From positions 62,001-126,000 of the forward strand of contig BROG01000520.1 in NCBI GenBank assembly GCA_030159075.1: a stretch of 64,000 nt of DNA, given 5' to 3'. Source of the stretch: Atrina japonica (taxonomy: Eukaryota; Mollusca; Bivalvia; Pterioida; Pinnidae). Below, in pieces: positions 37,490-53,100 of this stretch; the stretch's first letter is position 1; the number at the start of each line of letters is the position of its first letter. Under the pieces are notes generated by a model that had not been told where the DNA came from, searched no databases, and saw only the letters and a list, made by a program, of their open reading frames with translations. The translations under genes were made by a program, and so were the position numbers.

Positions 37490-37700
37490 TATGTTCCAGC
37501 CTGGCTGTAACCCACGCTGAATAGAGGTGAGACTTTTCGTGGTTTTAAAGCGCGGTGACCTAACCACTTGCGATTTCCTGTGGTAGTCGACAGGGGATAC
37601 CACTCCTCCATGTCACATCTGACTTTTCGTCTTGATTACCATATTTCTCCCGCCACAATATGACTGAAATATTGTTGAAAGTGGCGTTAAACAAACAACA
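37490..37700. mobile_element. Mosaic of SINE family 2 and retroelement fragments
   Basis: It contains a minus-oriented family 2 head (37490-37572) and a 45 bp piece of the reverse-transcriptase element (GTCGACAGGGGATACCACTC). A plus-oriented tail (ATATGACTGAAATATTGTTG, then GTGGCGTTAAAC) follows. Confidence 0.6.
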
Positions 37701-38116
37701 ACCATATTTCTGTTTTGCATAGGCCTATGTTTCATGTTTTCGAATGTTTGTTTATTGCTTGATGATTGTCAATACTGTCGATCGTTTTCCTCGGATCAAG
37801 ACGCCACGTATTTTCGTCTTCACGAAGTAGTGTCTATGTCTTTGTTCAAATAAAACTTAAGTTTTCTCCTACTTTTGTGTGTGCTTGTCATTAGTTTAAA
37901 ACTGTAAAATACAACTACTTTCTCCCTATAACTAAGACAGATTTACTAACGGATCGTATTCATTGATCAAATCGAACAATTCCGAATGTATAACAGTGAC
38001 AATTAGAAATCGATAATCATTTCTAACTCAGGATGCAGGAGTTATTTCCCCTTCAACTACCTGTGGATTTGCAGCAGTAACAAAATTTCCAGTTGCGCGT
38101 TTCTGTCTGAAGAGAA

Positions 38117-38131
38117 ATGGATTATCTAAAC
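38117..38131 (+). CDS. Popeye gene exon 1: start codon and first five residues
   Basis: The ATG has G at -3 and +4 and an in-frame stop 9 nt upstream. It encodes MDYLN and ends at a GTGAGT donor in phase 0. The exon is tiny, so the start is less certain than the rest. N5 forms a sequon (NFT) only after splicing. Confidence 0.6.
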
Positions 38132-41100
38132 GTGAGTATATTTATTACATATGTTTGTTTGCTCAGACCTCATACATCATGTAATTTGCATACTTTATTT
38201 CCGTGTTTTCTATTTAATAATTCTACAAAACTGAATTCATTTCTAAACTGTAGGCGCGTAAGCTCTTTTGGCGTTTTTTCAGCCGATGCCGATGACAGGA
38301 TTTGTTATATAGAATCCACTGCATGCTACAAATTTCATCTTTGAACAGCTGTTGATCATCAAGATGTACAGTATAGGTCACGGTTTAATGAGGTCACGTT
38401 TTCTTTCTATTGTATCCAAAATATTTATGTTGGCCTACATTTTACTGCAACACTAGGCTAGAAAAATCTCGACTTCTACATATCTATATAGATTATTCAG
38501 ACAAGACTGGTCTGACATGGGCAATTTGTTATCGTCTGGGCAATGCAACAAATGATAACAAATTGCCCAGATCAGACTTACAGTCGGACTAAATCTAGTT
38601 GATAGGCCCTATATACGTTTTAAAACGTAGATCAAAACTTCTGTTGAGTAGATGAACCAGAGATAAATTTTGTTTATATTTTTTATGTAAATTAAACCTT
38701 TTTTCTTATCTATAAATTGCTACATATAAATACTGAACAAGCTTTGAACTAGATATATAATTCTGCTTGGTGTTAGCAGAAAAATACCAAACATCAGTTG
38801 TAAAGAATGGGTCACAATGCTTAGCCTTACCAGAGCAGTTACAAATAATTGGCCACAATTAATTCTCACCTGGGCAATCTTAAGGAATGGGGCACAATGT
38901 TAAATGAATGGGCAAAAATACAAGCATAAATAATTGGCCACAATTCTCATCTGAGCAATTGTAAAAAGAACAAATCAGATCCTTAAATCTAGAGAAATGC
39001 TAGGACAGGATAATCTTTATGTGAATTAAACAGTTGATATTGGGAAACATAAAATAACATTAAAACAAACAAACAAAAGCATGATACAATAAATGGATCA
39101 GTTCATGTTGAGGGGATCATTCACTTATGATTTTTATTATTTAGTTCACAGATTTGATAAATGGTACAACTAACGGATCAGTCCATCTAGAAGGGTCAAC
39201 AACATACAATAGTACAGAATATGATGCTATAAATAGCTCTTACATTCTCAGTAACTGGACAACAGATGCTGTCATTGGCTGTTCAACATGGGCTAGACCA
39301 CATCACTTCCTGTTCCAGTTAGCCAATTGTGTTCTTTTAATGGCATTGTTGTCACCAGACGGTAAACATGGAATTCTCTTCATGCACAGTAGTTTTGTAT
39401 TAGGTAAGTTCCAAGTGATTTTATAAAATTGTGTTTATTATTTTCGCATCATAAAGTGTTTTGTTAACGCAATAACCTTTAAAGACCCATTTGGACTGGC
39501 CTAAAGCATTGATTTATAGATGAGTTCATTGTTTGTCTGAGGTTGATGAATTAAGCGAAAAAATATTTTTCATTGCATTGTTTTAAAAACTGTATCCCTA
39601 ATAAAAAGCATTGGGGCATTGATGGCTGAGTGTTTTGACCATCTGGCTTTAAATCATGAAGTCTTTCACTTCTAACCCCACTGGAGCCTTAGCTGATATT
39701 GAGAATTTTGCTAGTTTACTTGTGGAAGGCCAGTGGTCTCTTCCAAGATATGTTGTAACAAGGTTATCTCCTCCGACATTAAAACCTGGCCACCATCATA
39801 CATTTTTCTAACTAAACATTGTTGAGGCACTTGAGTGCGGCATATAGCAGCAGTTCTGTTTGTGGAAAGCTAATGGTCTCTTCCTGGGTACATTGTAAGA
39901 CTTACTAACAGCTTTCTCTTCTTTACCATTAAAATATGGCTGCCACCATTTAACTGAACATATGAGTGTGGCTTAAAACACCATTCACATATAAAAAAAA
40001 CCAATAAGAATTATTTGGGTGAAAAAGTGCTATCTAAGTGTTGTTAGTTCTTTATGCTATGAACTTTATATACCCTTGTACAGAAATTTTTCATTCCAAA
40101 TTTCATATTTCAATTTAAGTTGTTGTTGTTGTGTGAAAAGTGGAGGTTTAAATTTGAATTAACAAAAAATGCACCTTTTCACAGTCTGAATGTCCCAACT
40201 GACAATGTTAATGAGTTTTAGGCGATTCTTGTATTTTCAAACAGTTTTTTTTTTTATTTTAGATTTCCTAATTTCAATGAAATGCTGCTAAAATTCCTAG
40301 TTCAAAAGGCTTATGCTCCATTCTCAAAAGAGCGTGGGAAATCCCTGACACAGCATTTAAAGTTTTATGTTATAATTTCTCCTTTGTTTTTAACAGGTTT
40401 TCTTCTACTCTCTGTATGGTCGTGGGTTATCCTCTGTGCTCCGGATTACTTCTCCTGGAACTTCTGTTTTATGATCGTCAACGCTTTACAAACCCTTTTT
40501 CTTATGTACCACATTCGGCCAGTTAAATTCTGTGATGATCTAGAGGAAGTGTACGTTGGTCTTTTCCAACCTCTCGAAATCTCCAGGTAAAATAATTGCA
40601 GAAAATGGGAAGTCTCAATACATTGGAATCTTGTTATCTCAAAATTCAATGGACCAGACCTATGACTTCCAGATATTTAGATTTACAGATAATTGAAATT
40701 TTAATTAACATATTTTTTTATCCATACAAATTGGGACCAGCCATTCAAATTTGACATGGTATTAAACCAGAATTTCTACATTTCATTTTAGGACGTGACA
40801 AGATTCCACTGTATTTGAAAAAAGGTTAATTCTAAAGTTCTGCTCTGAAGAGACTTAATTCTCTCAACACTGAATAAAGTCCTATATTTTCATGATAGAT
40901 ATAAAAAAATTGTTTGCTGGAGTCCAGTATTAGAGCTTTGGACTTGCAAGTTGAAGTTCATTGATTCAATCCTGATACATGGTCATAGAAAGGATTTAAA
41001 AATGAAGTGGCTGTCCTTTTCCAAGCGTTCAACATTGAAAGTCAGGGGTCATTTGTATGAGATTAAAACTGATGTCCTTTGACGTGGCCAGTGTGGTAAC

Positions 41101-44100
41101 TGCATTGTAGTCAGTCCATAGCATAAGTCCAAATTTTTATACTGTATCTGAAATCAGTGAACTATCCGTGTTAGTGAAAAACTTCGCAAAACAACTATAT
41201 AACAAAACTGTAAACAAAAACTCATTTATGCTCTGAAGTGAATAAATATTTAAAGGGAGATAATTAATTCATAAAAATTTCTATTTCATATATCGCAAAT
41301 TTTATGTACATGTATACATGTATATCTGAGAATACTCTTTGTAGACAGCTTTTTCAAGAATCTGGGTTGTCTAGACTACTTCACATATTAATTTATTATT
41401 TGACTAATTTTAGACAACTCTTCAAGAAGCTTGTTTGTCCAGACTACTGCACATTGTCCACACTTCATGAAGGTGAAACATATGCTAGCCAAGGCATTAG
41501 CAAAACAGATAAACTGGGTCTGCTGATATTTGGAAGGTAAACACACTGTTTACTTGGACATTTTCACTCCCTTCTAACTTTTGCCATTTTTGTCCATAGA
41601 TTCTGAATAAAAGCAATTTTTCAAGCTAATCAAGCTAATCATGCTAATAATAGTGATTTAACAAATGGAAATATGCTTTTATTTTTAAAAGAGTGAAAAT
41701 TACTAACACATCCAGGTATACTAATTAAATTATCTTTTACAAATAATGGTATGACACATTTAATCAGGGTGATCAAGTTTTGTTGGAGCTACATGTACAC
41801 TACTAACAAGATACAAGTAAACTACATTACAAGTAAACTCTTTCACAGGTGTGTGAAAAAAAATATATCATTTACCTTTTGTATTGAGTAGAGGATAAAC
41901 CATACATTTAAACATGAACATGGTACATGAATAAGAGATACATTATATAAGGTGTCTTGGAGCCCGGACAGTTAGATCATCACACTTTAAACACAACACT
42001 ACAGTAGAAACCGTGGTCTCTCAAGAAAAGTGGTCTCTCGCAAGAGGTTTTATCTAAAGGAATATTTAACAAGATGGTTTCCAGAATGTGATCTGAAAAG
42101 ATGGATGGTCTTTCAAGACAGGTTTCACTGTATCAGTTTGAGTTTCACAGGATTGTAAGTCTTATGTGAGGAAAAGTACCAGATTACTAGGTCGATGGAT
42201 TTTTCCCTTGTAACAAGGTTTTCTCCTCATCTTTATAATTAAAAACTGACTGCCACTGAACAACTTCAAAACGTATTTAGTTTGGCTTCATCATCTTTTA
42301 AAAGCTTGTGTGATCTTCAGAAATATTTAGATATACAGTTAAACTTGTATATAGTGACCCCTTAGCTGGGACAAAACCAAACCAGTCTGTACAGGGAGGT
42401 GGTCTTTATATAGAGGTTGATTTGTACACAAATGATATTATTGGGGACAGCAAAAATGACCAAGTGGTCTTTATACACAGGTGGTCGCTAAAGCAGGTTT
42501 TACTGTATACCTATATTTTGTAGTGAGAGAATTGAATATGATACCTGGAGGTGTTTTTCAGAATGAATGTGTACAGCCATCACAGCCAGTTGCACCAGAT
42601 CCAGGAACGTGAATTCATTGATTCTCCAGAATTTGAATCCAGTGTGTCTGGAGATGATAAATATCAGGTAAACAGTTTTTGTATAATGGAGGACACTAAA
42701 TATTAATCTTATTTGTAAATATACAAGCATGCTGCTAAATCAATATCAGTTCAGTATCCTTCTGTCATATTGTCATCACATGTCTGTTAATTATTTTACT
42801 GTCATATTGTCATCACATGTCAATTATTCTACTGTCATAATGTCATCACATGAGATTGCTGACTGTCAGTTCAGCATTCTACTGTCATTGTCATCAATGT
42901 CATCACATGAGATTGCTGACTGTCAGTTCAGCATTCCACCGTCAGTTTAATTATTCTACTGCCCATTTATTGTCACATGAGACACACTGTCAGTTAAGCA
43001 TTCTATTCTTGTCACTGTCATATTGTCATCACACCTCAATTATTCTACTGCCATATTATTGTCACATGAGGCTGCTGACTGTCAGTTCAGCATTCTACCG
43101 TCATTGTCAGTTAATTATTCAGCATTCATCACACCTCGATTGTCATCACATGTCAGTTAGCATTATTCATTATTGTCATATTGTTCACTGTCATATTGTC
43201 ATCACACCTCAATTATTCTACTGCCATATTGTCATCACATGAGGTTGCTAACAAATTGTCAGTTAAGCATCCTACTGTCATAAGGATGCTGACACATTGT
43301 CAGTTTAGCATCCTACTGTAACACTGTCATTACATGAGGCTGCTGACACATTGGTAGTTCATCATTCTACTGTTTTATTGTCATCACATGAAACATTAAG
43401 ATTACTGAAGGCATAGGAGGTCAATCACACTTGACCCCTAGCCATATTCAATTAGCTTTTGACTTAATAAAAAAAGGGAAATATGAGAGATTGGTTTTTT
43501 AATTAGATTAACATTGTCATTACAAAAAATACCTGAAAATTCTTGACTGTGAGTATCATTCCACAGCAGTGCTGGTTGACATTGACTATATTCATCTCAC
43601 TTTGGTACACTTTTTGGCCTAGACAAGGTTTGGCATATTTGGTGCTGAAAGAACTTCATTTAGACACAGTATTATTATGTTAAGGTTGTATTTACTGGTA
43701 TATAATTTCACTACAGGTTTCCATTATAGCTGCATCTGTTTGTCGGTACATATTTTGGCCGCGACAGAGTTTGGAGTATTTGCTGATAAAAGAACCTCAT
43801 CTGGCCAGTATCTTTAATGCTATGCTTGGACGAGACATAACTAATAAATTATATGCCTTGAATGAAAAGGTACAGTATTTCACAGGAAGAGTTTCTGTGC
43901 TTGTCAATTTTAATTTTCAATTGTAAATAATTAGGATAAGAAAATCATAAAAGATGGTATTGTGCCACTAGAGATAAGCAAATATCATATATACAGAAAA
44001 ACCTCTTTATAATACCCCTCATTTCATTTGCCACCTCCCTTTAAGCCACAATTTTTGAAAGTCAACTTTTTCAATTTTCTCTATAATTTCATTTGAGGTT

Positions 44101-47100
44101 TCCCTCAGCCTATTACCAAATCTCTTTTTAATGCCCATACCTGCCAACCCTCCCACACAAACATCGAAATTTTGGAAATCTCCCGCTTGCCTGTCCTCTC
44201 CCACATTTGGATATTTTAACCCCGCAATGACTCACAAGAAAAAGTTGGAACTGGGCAACAAGATTTCAATTCCCTTTGCCTGGCCATGCAAGTAAAAATG
44301 TCAATAGAAGTAGCCTACAATCATTTGTCATTTCAAAAAGCTAAAGTTGCGAAAGTGATCCATTTCCTTCTGTTTGTAGTTCAAAATGAATTTCTAAAAA
44401 CAATTAGAAACTAAAATAATTATTTTATTGACATTTTAACACGTTAATCTTTACGTCATGGCTGAAAATGTCACAAAACACATCGTGTGTTTGCTGCTGT
44501 TGCTTGCAGTTTATGGAGGAAGTGGAAGTTGGGTGTTAAATGAAAGAACCGATACCGAACGGGACTGAATTTCAGAATATGTTAAAATGATAATACATGT
44601 TACACTATGTAGTGTATAAAAGTTGTTAAATCTGAATTAAATGTAGGTGAATGATAAAAGTAAAATTAGTTACTGTAAATAAAAGTTTTAATGAAATACA
44701 GTCAAACTTGCCCTAGCGACTGCCCTCATGTAATGACTCCCTGTCCATAACGACCGTATTTGGACCGCCCCTTGAGAATTACTGTTTTCCCCTTATATAG
44801 CAATCACCTGCCTTACGCGACCGGCGACTGCTGTATTTCGCCAGCCTGTAGTTATCTTACTTGTGTATAGCGACTGCTTACTGTGTGGATTAGGGAGATA
44901 ACTCGATGATAATTCTCGCGGGATATTGCGAGAACTAATCAACAACATGGCGAAATACACAATATTGTCACAACACACCTGGAGGTGTCAATTAACGCCC
45001 CGGGTGGTAATTAGGCACTCATATGTGGTTTTTGACAGGGTGTTTTTACAACCAGGAACTAACAGTTATCACTGACTGATTGATGTTTTGTTTTTGATCA
45101 TCAATGGTAGACTTAAGTTTCCAGTGATGATTACTTAATCAGCTAAAGACTAAGACTAACAAATAAAAATTAAAAAAAGACACGCTTTGTGAGGAGGTGT
45201 CTTTACAAACGGGAGCATTTAAATATCATGGCTAAAGGATTGATGTTTTGTTTTCTCGTATTCAGGAATGCAACGGGGTAATTATCTTACATCTTATCTT
45301 ATGGAACATCACTTGATAAGCAAGTCAACATCTCAATCCAGAGTAAAATCATGGGCGCTCGTTGCACTGGATTACATCTAAAAAAAATGAAAATTAAATA
45401 AAAATTATCATCTACAATTTTCTGTTTATTCTCACACATCTGTGTGACTTAACAACACAGATCACCAACTTTGAGCTGTTTTTATGAGATTTGTCTCAGT
45501 TTTAATAATGTGCCGTATTTAATAATGTGGCGTATCCGCGATATACAGTGAACCTGCTGTACAATGACATTCATTATAACAGAATATTCGGTATCCGACA
45601 AGAATTGCTCAGGAACAAATGTACATGTACATAAAAAGTACTCATTACAACGGAATATTCGGTATCCGACTCTGACATTAGACATAATACAATTTCGTCA
45701 TGAAATCCAAAAGGTCGGAGATGACTTTCATTATTTCCAACTACATATTTTGTCCCTTGTTAGATATTCCATTTAGTAAATGTATATTGTAATATCAAAG
45801 GCATTTTCTTACCACCAAAATTCTTGGCCCTGGATCTGGAAAATTGGGAAAATATACATTTTTGTTATTTGAAATTCCAAATTGGGAATTTTTGCATATT
45901 TTTATGGAAATACAAGCCATTTTTGAGTTGGGAAGGGTCCTGTAATGAAAGTTATCTCCGACCTTTTGGATTTCATAATATCTTGTGTACATGTGACCCT
46001 TTACATAAAGACCACTTGTCTATAAAGACTGTTTTTGTAATTCCCCCTGAGTGGCCTTTATATACAAGTTTGACTGTACATAAAAACCAAAATCAAAATA
46101 TGACATGTTATGAATGTTGTCCAGAGTCTGGAGTATTGAAAACAGCTTGTCTACAATATAAAAATGAACTGAAGAAATAAAGTATATCTATTATCTCTCA
46201 TCAGTGTTTTGTAATGTATGTAATGTACAGATCAAACATTTAGGCAGAAAATATCATTCGCACAAAATCTGCCCCTCAGCTATGACAGCTGACTGGGGGA
46301 GATCTCCCTCATTGAAGGTTTCAGAGGTTGGCAGGTATGAATGTCAAATTTGGGTTGAATGGTGGCAGTATATTGAAGTTTAAATGTAACATGGATTAGA
46401 TTGGAAGATCTCGATAAATTATTTAAATTTTTTGACAAAAATTTGATTTTAATTTTTACATTTCTACACACAGGAAATGTGTCTGAAACTCCATTATAAT
46501 ATAGTATAGTATTGTATGACCAATGTTTTTACTCCTCTGTATATGTGCTTCAGTGTTTGTGGTGCTCTAGTGGGCCAGGATCAGTGTTCAACTCACTGGC
46601 AGGTGGTACTTTCTGTATCATACTTGAGACTTTATAGGAGTGTGGCATAATAGGTAAAAGTTGCAGGTCTTTCAGTGAGATTTAAAAATTGATGTCCCAT
46701 ATCATGGCAATTATGATCCATTCCGGAACCCTCACTGCATTTACATTGCTTCAGTAACTTTCAGTTTGTAGTTGACATGTGTATTTGTATGATACTTCAC
46801 ATATTACATTTGTGTACAAGTGTGAAACACATAAATCGGTGTTGACATTCCGTTGATTAATTTTTTCACTTCAGATAATATCAAGCAGTGGATCCCGGAT
46901 GGACATACGACTACCCAGTGTATCCTCAATCATCAGAGTAAGACAAGATTTGGGAAAAGCTTTATTTGACTTTCCTGTTGGCTGTTCAGAACAAGTACAT
47001 CCCTCGGTTGAAGATGATACTGAGTCCCCTGAGGAGGAAGGTAAGTAATAATGTTATACCTGGAAATTTTCCCTCCATTTTAATTCACGCCATTTTCACC

Positions 47101-50100
47101 CTCAAATGAGAGGACGATATTTAAAATGAAACCTAAGTAATTGAAAAATAGATCAACCTGCCGTCTGTGTGACAATGGTGATTTAGGGTGAATGTAATAT
47201 GGGGAGAATAACTAGTGGTGAAAATAACCCGGGGCGAAAATTTCCAGGTATGATGATTGAATGAAATCAATCAAGCAGTGAAAATAAATCACCATGACTT
47301 TCCACGGCAGCATATCCTCCATTCCAACTGTTTTCATTATTTTGTTATTATCATCAGTACAGTAAAACCTGTCTTAACATTAACACTGTTACTCGTCAAG
47401 CATCCTTTTGTCTTCGGCCGGATCTATATTTCTAGATAAATCTGCTAGTGTTATTTTCAAATAAATAGCCACGTACAATATATGTGATGAACAATAAATG
47501 CATATGCAAAATACAACATGAATTATTTCCGTTTTTGACTAGATTTCGAAGCAGATATGAGTCTATGAATTGAGGACTATTTCTGGTTTTGAACTTGAAT
47601 TTTGAGTCGTGTTTTACACCACACTGAACAAATTTACAGTTATATGATGGCGACCAATTCTTTAATGGTGGAGGAAAGATTCCAGTTACAATGTACCAAG
47701 AAAGAGACTTACAGGTCTTCTACAAGTAAACTGGCAAACTTTCTTACAATCCTCAGCTTTGGTTCCAGCGAGACTTGAACCTGCGCTGACCAGAAGTGAG
47801 AAACTTCATGGTTCAAAACGTGACACTCAAACCACTCAGAGTCAGCCAGTTGCAGGACCCATATCTGTATTGACAATTTTGGTTTAGCACTTCCAGGCAG
47901 TTAAAATTTAACACTGTGAACACCAGTGACCAGTTACTTTTTTCCTAATTATTTCTGTTTACTGATTTATCAATTTTAACTGATGTGAATATCTTTCATT
48001 AATGTCTTTGTGCAAGAAATACTAAAATTAAATGTGCACTCATTATATATCTCATAAAAATATACACTTTCTGGCATATCGTAAACTTTATGGTGCCAGG
48101 CTCCGAGTTTTGATTTGAGCATCACTCATGACTTATAGTTGCTTCAACACTTGAACATCTGCGTACAGATCAATATCTGTCTTATTTATTGCTATAACTT
48201 GGACAAATTATCTTTATGATGTAACATCAACAGTCAACAATCATTCTTTATTCCACAGACATCTATCTGTAACAAATATTGTGATTTGTCTGGCTATAGT
48301 GACTGTTAACATCAGTCTTTCTGTAAATGTTCCATTATATTCTTTGTTTTGTTTGTTTTTAAACCTTTGAGATCAAATATCAAGGGGTACATTGTTAATG
48401 TATTTAGTCTGTCTGTCAGTTTGAAACATTTTTCCTTCTGCCAAATTGGGTTTCTTTCATCAAATTTTAAGCAAATATGGTATAGTGTTTACCTCATCAA
48501 CCCTTGAAAAACAATGGACTCTTCTGTAAATCAATGACATAGACCAGTCCAAATGTGTCTGTAGAGGTGAATGAGTTACCTCATCTACCCCGTCGCCATC
48601 CATCTTTGTAAGTTTTTTTTTTAATTTTGACTCCTTTAAAACACCTCAAGGGATTTTGACAAAATTGTACAGAGAGCAAGTACTGAAGGTCCACTACATT
48701 GATCCAGGGTGGGGCAAAATTGGTATCCCTCTTTGGAACTTTTCTGCAGAAACCTATATGTATAGCAAAACAACTTATCCAGATTTATGATGTAACTTAT
48801 TTGAAAATAACAGTTATTTTGATAAGGTCACAAGAATTGTTCTTATTAATATGAAATAACCATTGCAATACAGTAGAACCTGTTTGAAAGACCACCACTG
48901 ACCTGTGAGCTTACATGACAGGTGGCCTCTTAAAAGAAATTTCATCTGATGGATTATTTAGTGATTTTAAGAATATGGTCTTACATTACAGGTACTTTCC
49001 ACATCATATGGGGCTGAAATAAGGCCCCATTCCCAAATTCAAAAACCAAACATTTTTCCCAATTTGGAATCAACATTTCCCAATTTGAGTCAAATGTCAA
49101 TTGGATTTGAAGAGATTCTTGCATTTACACATAGTTTTGTGTATTTTTCTAGATTCCCAATTTCAATAAAATGTTGCTAAAATTCTATATTCAAAAGGCC
49201 CATTCCCAAAAGAATGGAAAATCCCTGCACAGAAACAGTTAGACTTCTATAACATTGGTCTTACAATACATTGTTTCCACTGTATAAAAACATTGGAAAT
49301 CCACATGAACTTTCACAAAACAAGTTAGACAGTGATGCAAAAGATTTGAGTGAACAGGACTTCTGTTTCCCAAAATCCATTGTCACTTTAAAAAGTCCAG
49401 TTGTATATAAATTCTTAAGAAATCCAGCTTGATACAACCCCATGCCAAAAGTGAGTCAACTAATATGCTAAATCAACTTTTTTCAAATCAATTTGCCTGA
49501 CTTACAAAATGTATATACCGGGGTACTCAATGAAATCTTGTAAACTTTTGCACATTTGTGTTGAAGTCTATGGATTATCTTTCTAAATATTGGTTTGAAA
49601 TGTTCCATGAAAACGGCAAGTTTTAATTTATAAGTCACAAGTGACATTTACAGCATCATTTTCCTACTTTGTTCATGGGATATTTACTGCAAAGAAAAAA
49701 TGTTACTTCTCAGAAATAAAGTTTCAAGGGATACAGAAATATAAAGAAAATAATATATCATTGTATTACCTGTATATTCTAGGTAAATAATGGAGACAAA
49801 AATAATGTTTGAACCTGTTTGTGTTAAAGAAATTATGTAAATGTCTCTTGTCTATGAGATGCTTATTGTTGGAAGATACCAATTTGGAGTACCTGGATAA
49901 AGCCTCCATATCTCCTGTAGTGACCTCTATATCTTCTCACATACTTCTTTGCCAAGTATTTGTCTGAAATATATTTGATCATTTTCTCTACCTAGGCTTG
50001 CTATAATATATAGTGCAGGTGTACAATATAGGTAGATGGAGAATCACACAAAAAATTACATTCCTTAAGCACAAGCCTTGTTTTTAGAGTAATTTCACTT

Positions 50101-53100
50101 TGTTGATTTTATTTGCCTGAGCCTTATCTAAACCATTTTTTAACCTAGACCTTAAGCTCACCATATTTGGTGCAGTTATACATTGTAGGTAGATAAATGT
50201 TGCATTCAAAATATGTCCCAGTGGGGGAACCACTGATTCCTTCAATTTCCCTTGTTTAGAATGTTACTTCAATATATTAACTGTCCAAAAGATAAACTTA
50301 AATCTAAGTAAATTTATTCACTTTGGGAAACCAAAGATCAGATCTTGTTTTCATCAATTTGTGGAGATAGCCCATGACAATTTTAATTTAGAACTTTTAC
50401 ATTCTGTCAAAATATTGAAATTTTCACTGGTAATACTATACAAGATTTTATGCTGGTTATTATCAGTATAGGAGAATTATTTCATTTCAGTTTTACACTC
50501 ATTCTACAAAATAACAATATTTATTCAGAATGATAAAAGTTTTGAGCAAATACATGTATATCATAGAATTTCTGTAACTTTTTCTTGAATGACATATTTG
50601 GAAGACAAAAGGATATGAATACCATAATGAGTAGGAATAGAGTTCAATTTCAACTATAAATTTAAAAATGAAATTAAAAAAAGCCTTGTACATGTAAATG
50701 TATAGGTCGTTTGCTCTTCATTGAAAGTGGGGTTTAGCCATTTTTGTTGTTGTAAAAATTACATAATTTCTATATATAGTACCTCATCATTGTTTTTTTT
50801 TTAAAGGATATACATAACTAAAAATGAATTTCAATTGCACCAAACAGTCCAAGGGAAAAAGTCTTGGTACTGGGAACCACTAGGCTTATGTGAAGTTGTC
50901 TTTAAATTAAAAAATCAAAATATTTTTTAGGACATTATTTATTACTTCCTTAATTAGGTAAAATTCTACTAGTCTAATAAAATGAAGTTAGTTCAGTAAT
51001 GTAGTATTTTGTTTTATAACAAAATGGTGCAGACTAACAGAATATACACAGTGGTGTGTCTCATGTGAAAGGAAGGAGAACATAGGCCGTGGTTATTTTG
51101 TTTCGTAACATATACATTTCATGTAAAACATCCTGTTTCCACATTTCCTGATTACGTGTTTCATTGTTTCCTGGTGACATCTGAGAAAGTTGTATTAAAA
51201 TAATTGAAATTTGAAAATGATTTTGTACTAAACAAAGGCAGTTCTGTTACATTAGTTTAATCAGTTGAGAGTTTCTATAACATTTATCAATTATAATCAA
51301 TTCCTATACTGCAGTTCAGTTTACATAGAGAGTTATTTAAATTAAGTATTTGTTTCGTGTTTTTTTTAGATATATAATTGAATTTCTAATTTTACAAACT
51401 TTTAATTACTAGGTTAAAAAGTAAATTTGCTTTTGATCAGAGTAAAAATGAAATTTTAGTGAAAATTAGAAGAAAAAAAACTTCAGGCTTGCTTTGTTGA
51501 GAAAATATATTTGTCATTTTGAAAATTAGAATAGCTATTTGTTTATTGTCTTGTACCTTTATGGTATATGATCCAAGAATTTTCCTCTTACATATAAAAT
51601 GAAATATCACAAACTTTAACACTATTACATTTAATCATGAAGTTCCCTAAACTGCAAAAACTAACTCTACCCAAACATGAGCCTACATGTACTGCAACAT
51701 AGTATTTCAGCAATATTTATTTGTCAGTCTTACCTGACAGGTGAGATATTCACCTGAAGATGTTGTAAGGGGAAAAAAATACTTTGATAACAGAATCCCT
51801 ATAGGATCAGAAAGTGATGAAGAATCCAGCAATCTATAATTAACTCAGGTAAATTAGCTCAGGTTAATTAGCTGAGAGATTGAATTATTTCTATGAAGTT
51901 AATCTTTTCATAGCTAGACAAAATATTACATGTATGTACTAAGGCAATGCCTTGAAAGCCATTGCAGTTCCTTGTTTTACAATTGCGTGAAATAGCATTC
52001 ATTGGTATTCTATTCAGTCTCCCAAGGGTAACACCTGTTCCACATACATGAAATAATTACCTCACCATTGAAATGTGACATCAAATTAATATTTAGAGTA
52101 TAAGTCCTTCTGGTAAAAATTTGACCAGAAAAAAGTCTCCAAAGAGTTTGATTTGAATATGTATTTGATATGAAGAATGACTGGTGAAATACAAGGTTGA
52201 TGTGGTCTAGTCTTGAGAGATTTTTTGTAGGCTTTACAATGTACAGCTTCTTACTGTTCTGTCATTTTTCTATGTTGAGTAAACATGTTATCTTTCAGTT
52301 CAGTATCAATTAAAAAATTTACTTTGTATGCAGACGGTTTTTTTCTTATAGAGTACGGAGATGTTGAAAACTGCCAGTCCTGCCAGCAAGACTGGATGTT
52401 TTCTGCTGTAACTGACTGATGTTGATGTCTTGTCAGTCCAAATGACTGGTTATAATTACTGTAATGTTCGTACTTTTGATAATTTAATTATCAAAATCTG
52501 TTACTTTTTTTCAGTATTAAATTCATATCATTTTACAAATGACTGAAATTATTCTAGTCCACTTTGATTTTGAATTTTTCACAATTAGGAAGAATTCTAA
52601 TTGGTGTTCTGATTTTTTTACTGGACTGGCTGATTTTTTTACTGGACTGGCTGATTTTTGTCTGGACTGGCTGATTTTCGTCTGGACTGGCTGATTTTTT
52701 TACTGGACTGGCTGATTTTCGTCTGGACTGGCTGATTTTTGTCTGGACTGGCTAATTTTTTTACTGGACTGGCTGATTTTCGTCTGGACTGGCAGATCCT
52801 TGCTAACTGCCACTCCCAATGACCTGTTACCTAAAAAAGATTTCAACATCTCTCTGATCTGTTAGAGATTGGGATGGTTAGCAAGTCGGATGTTGTATGT
52901 GAGACTGAGTCAGATGAAAAATGTGAGCAAGATGAGAATGAGAGAGTAATGAGTGAGATTTTGTAAAATGGAGACAGAAATATGAAAAAATAAAACTTGC
53001 AACAGTTATATGATTAATCTTTATTTCAATTTCAAAGAAAATTTATGAACTTTATGGTTTGGACTGACAAATTTTCATTTGGACTAATGGATTGTATCAG

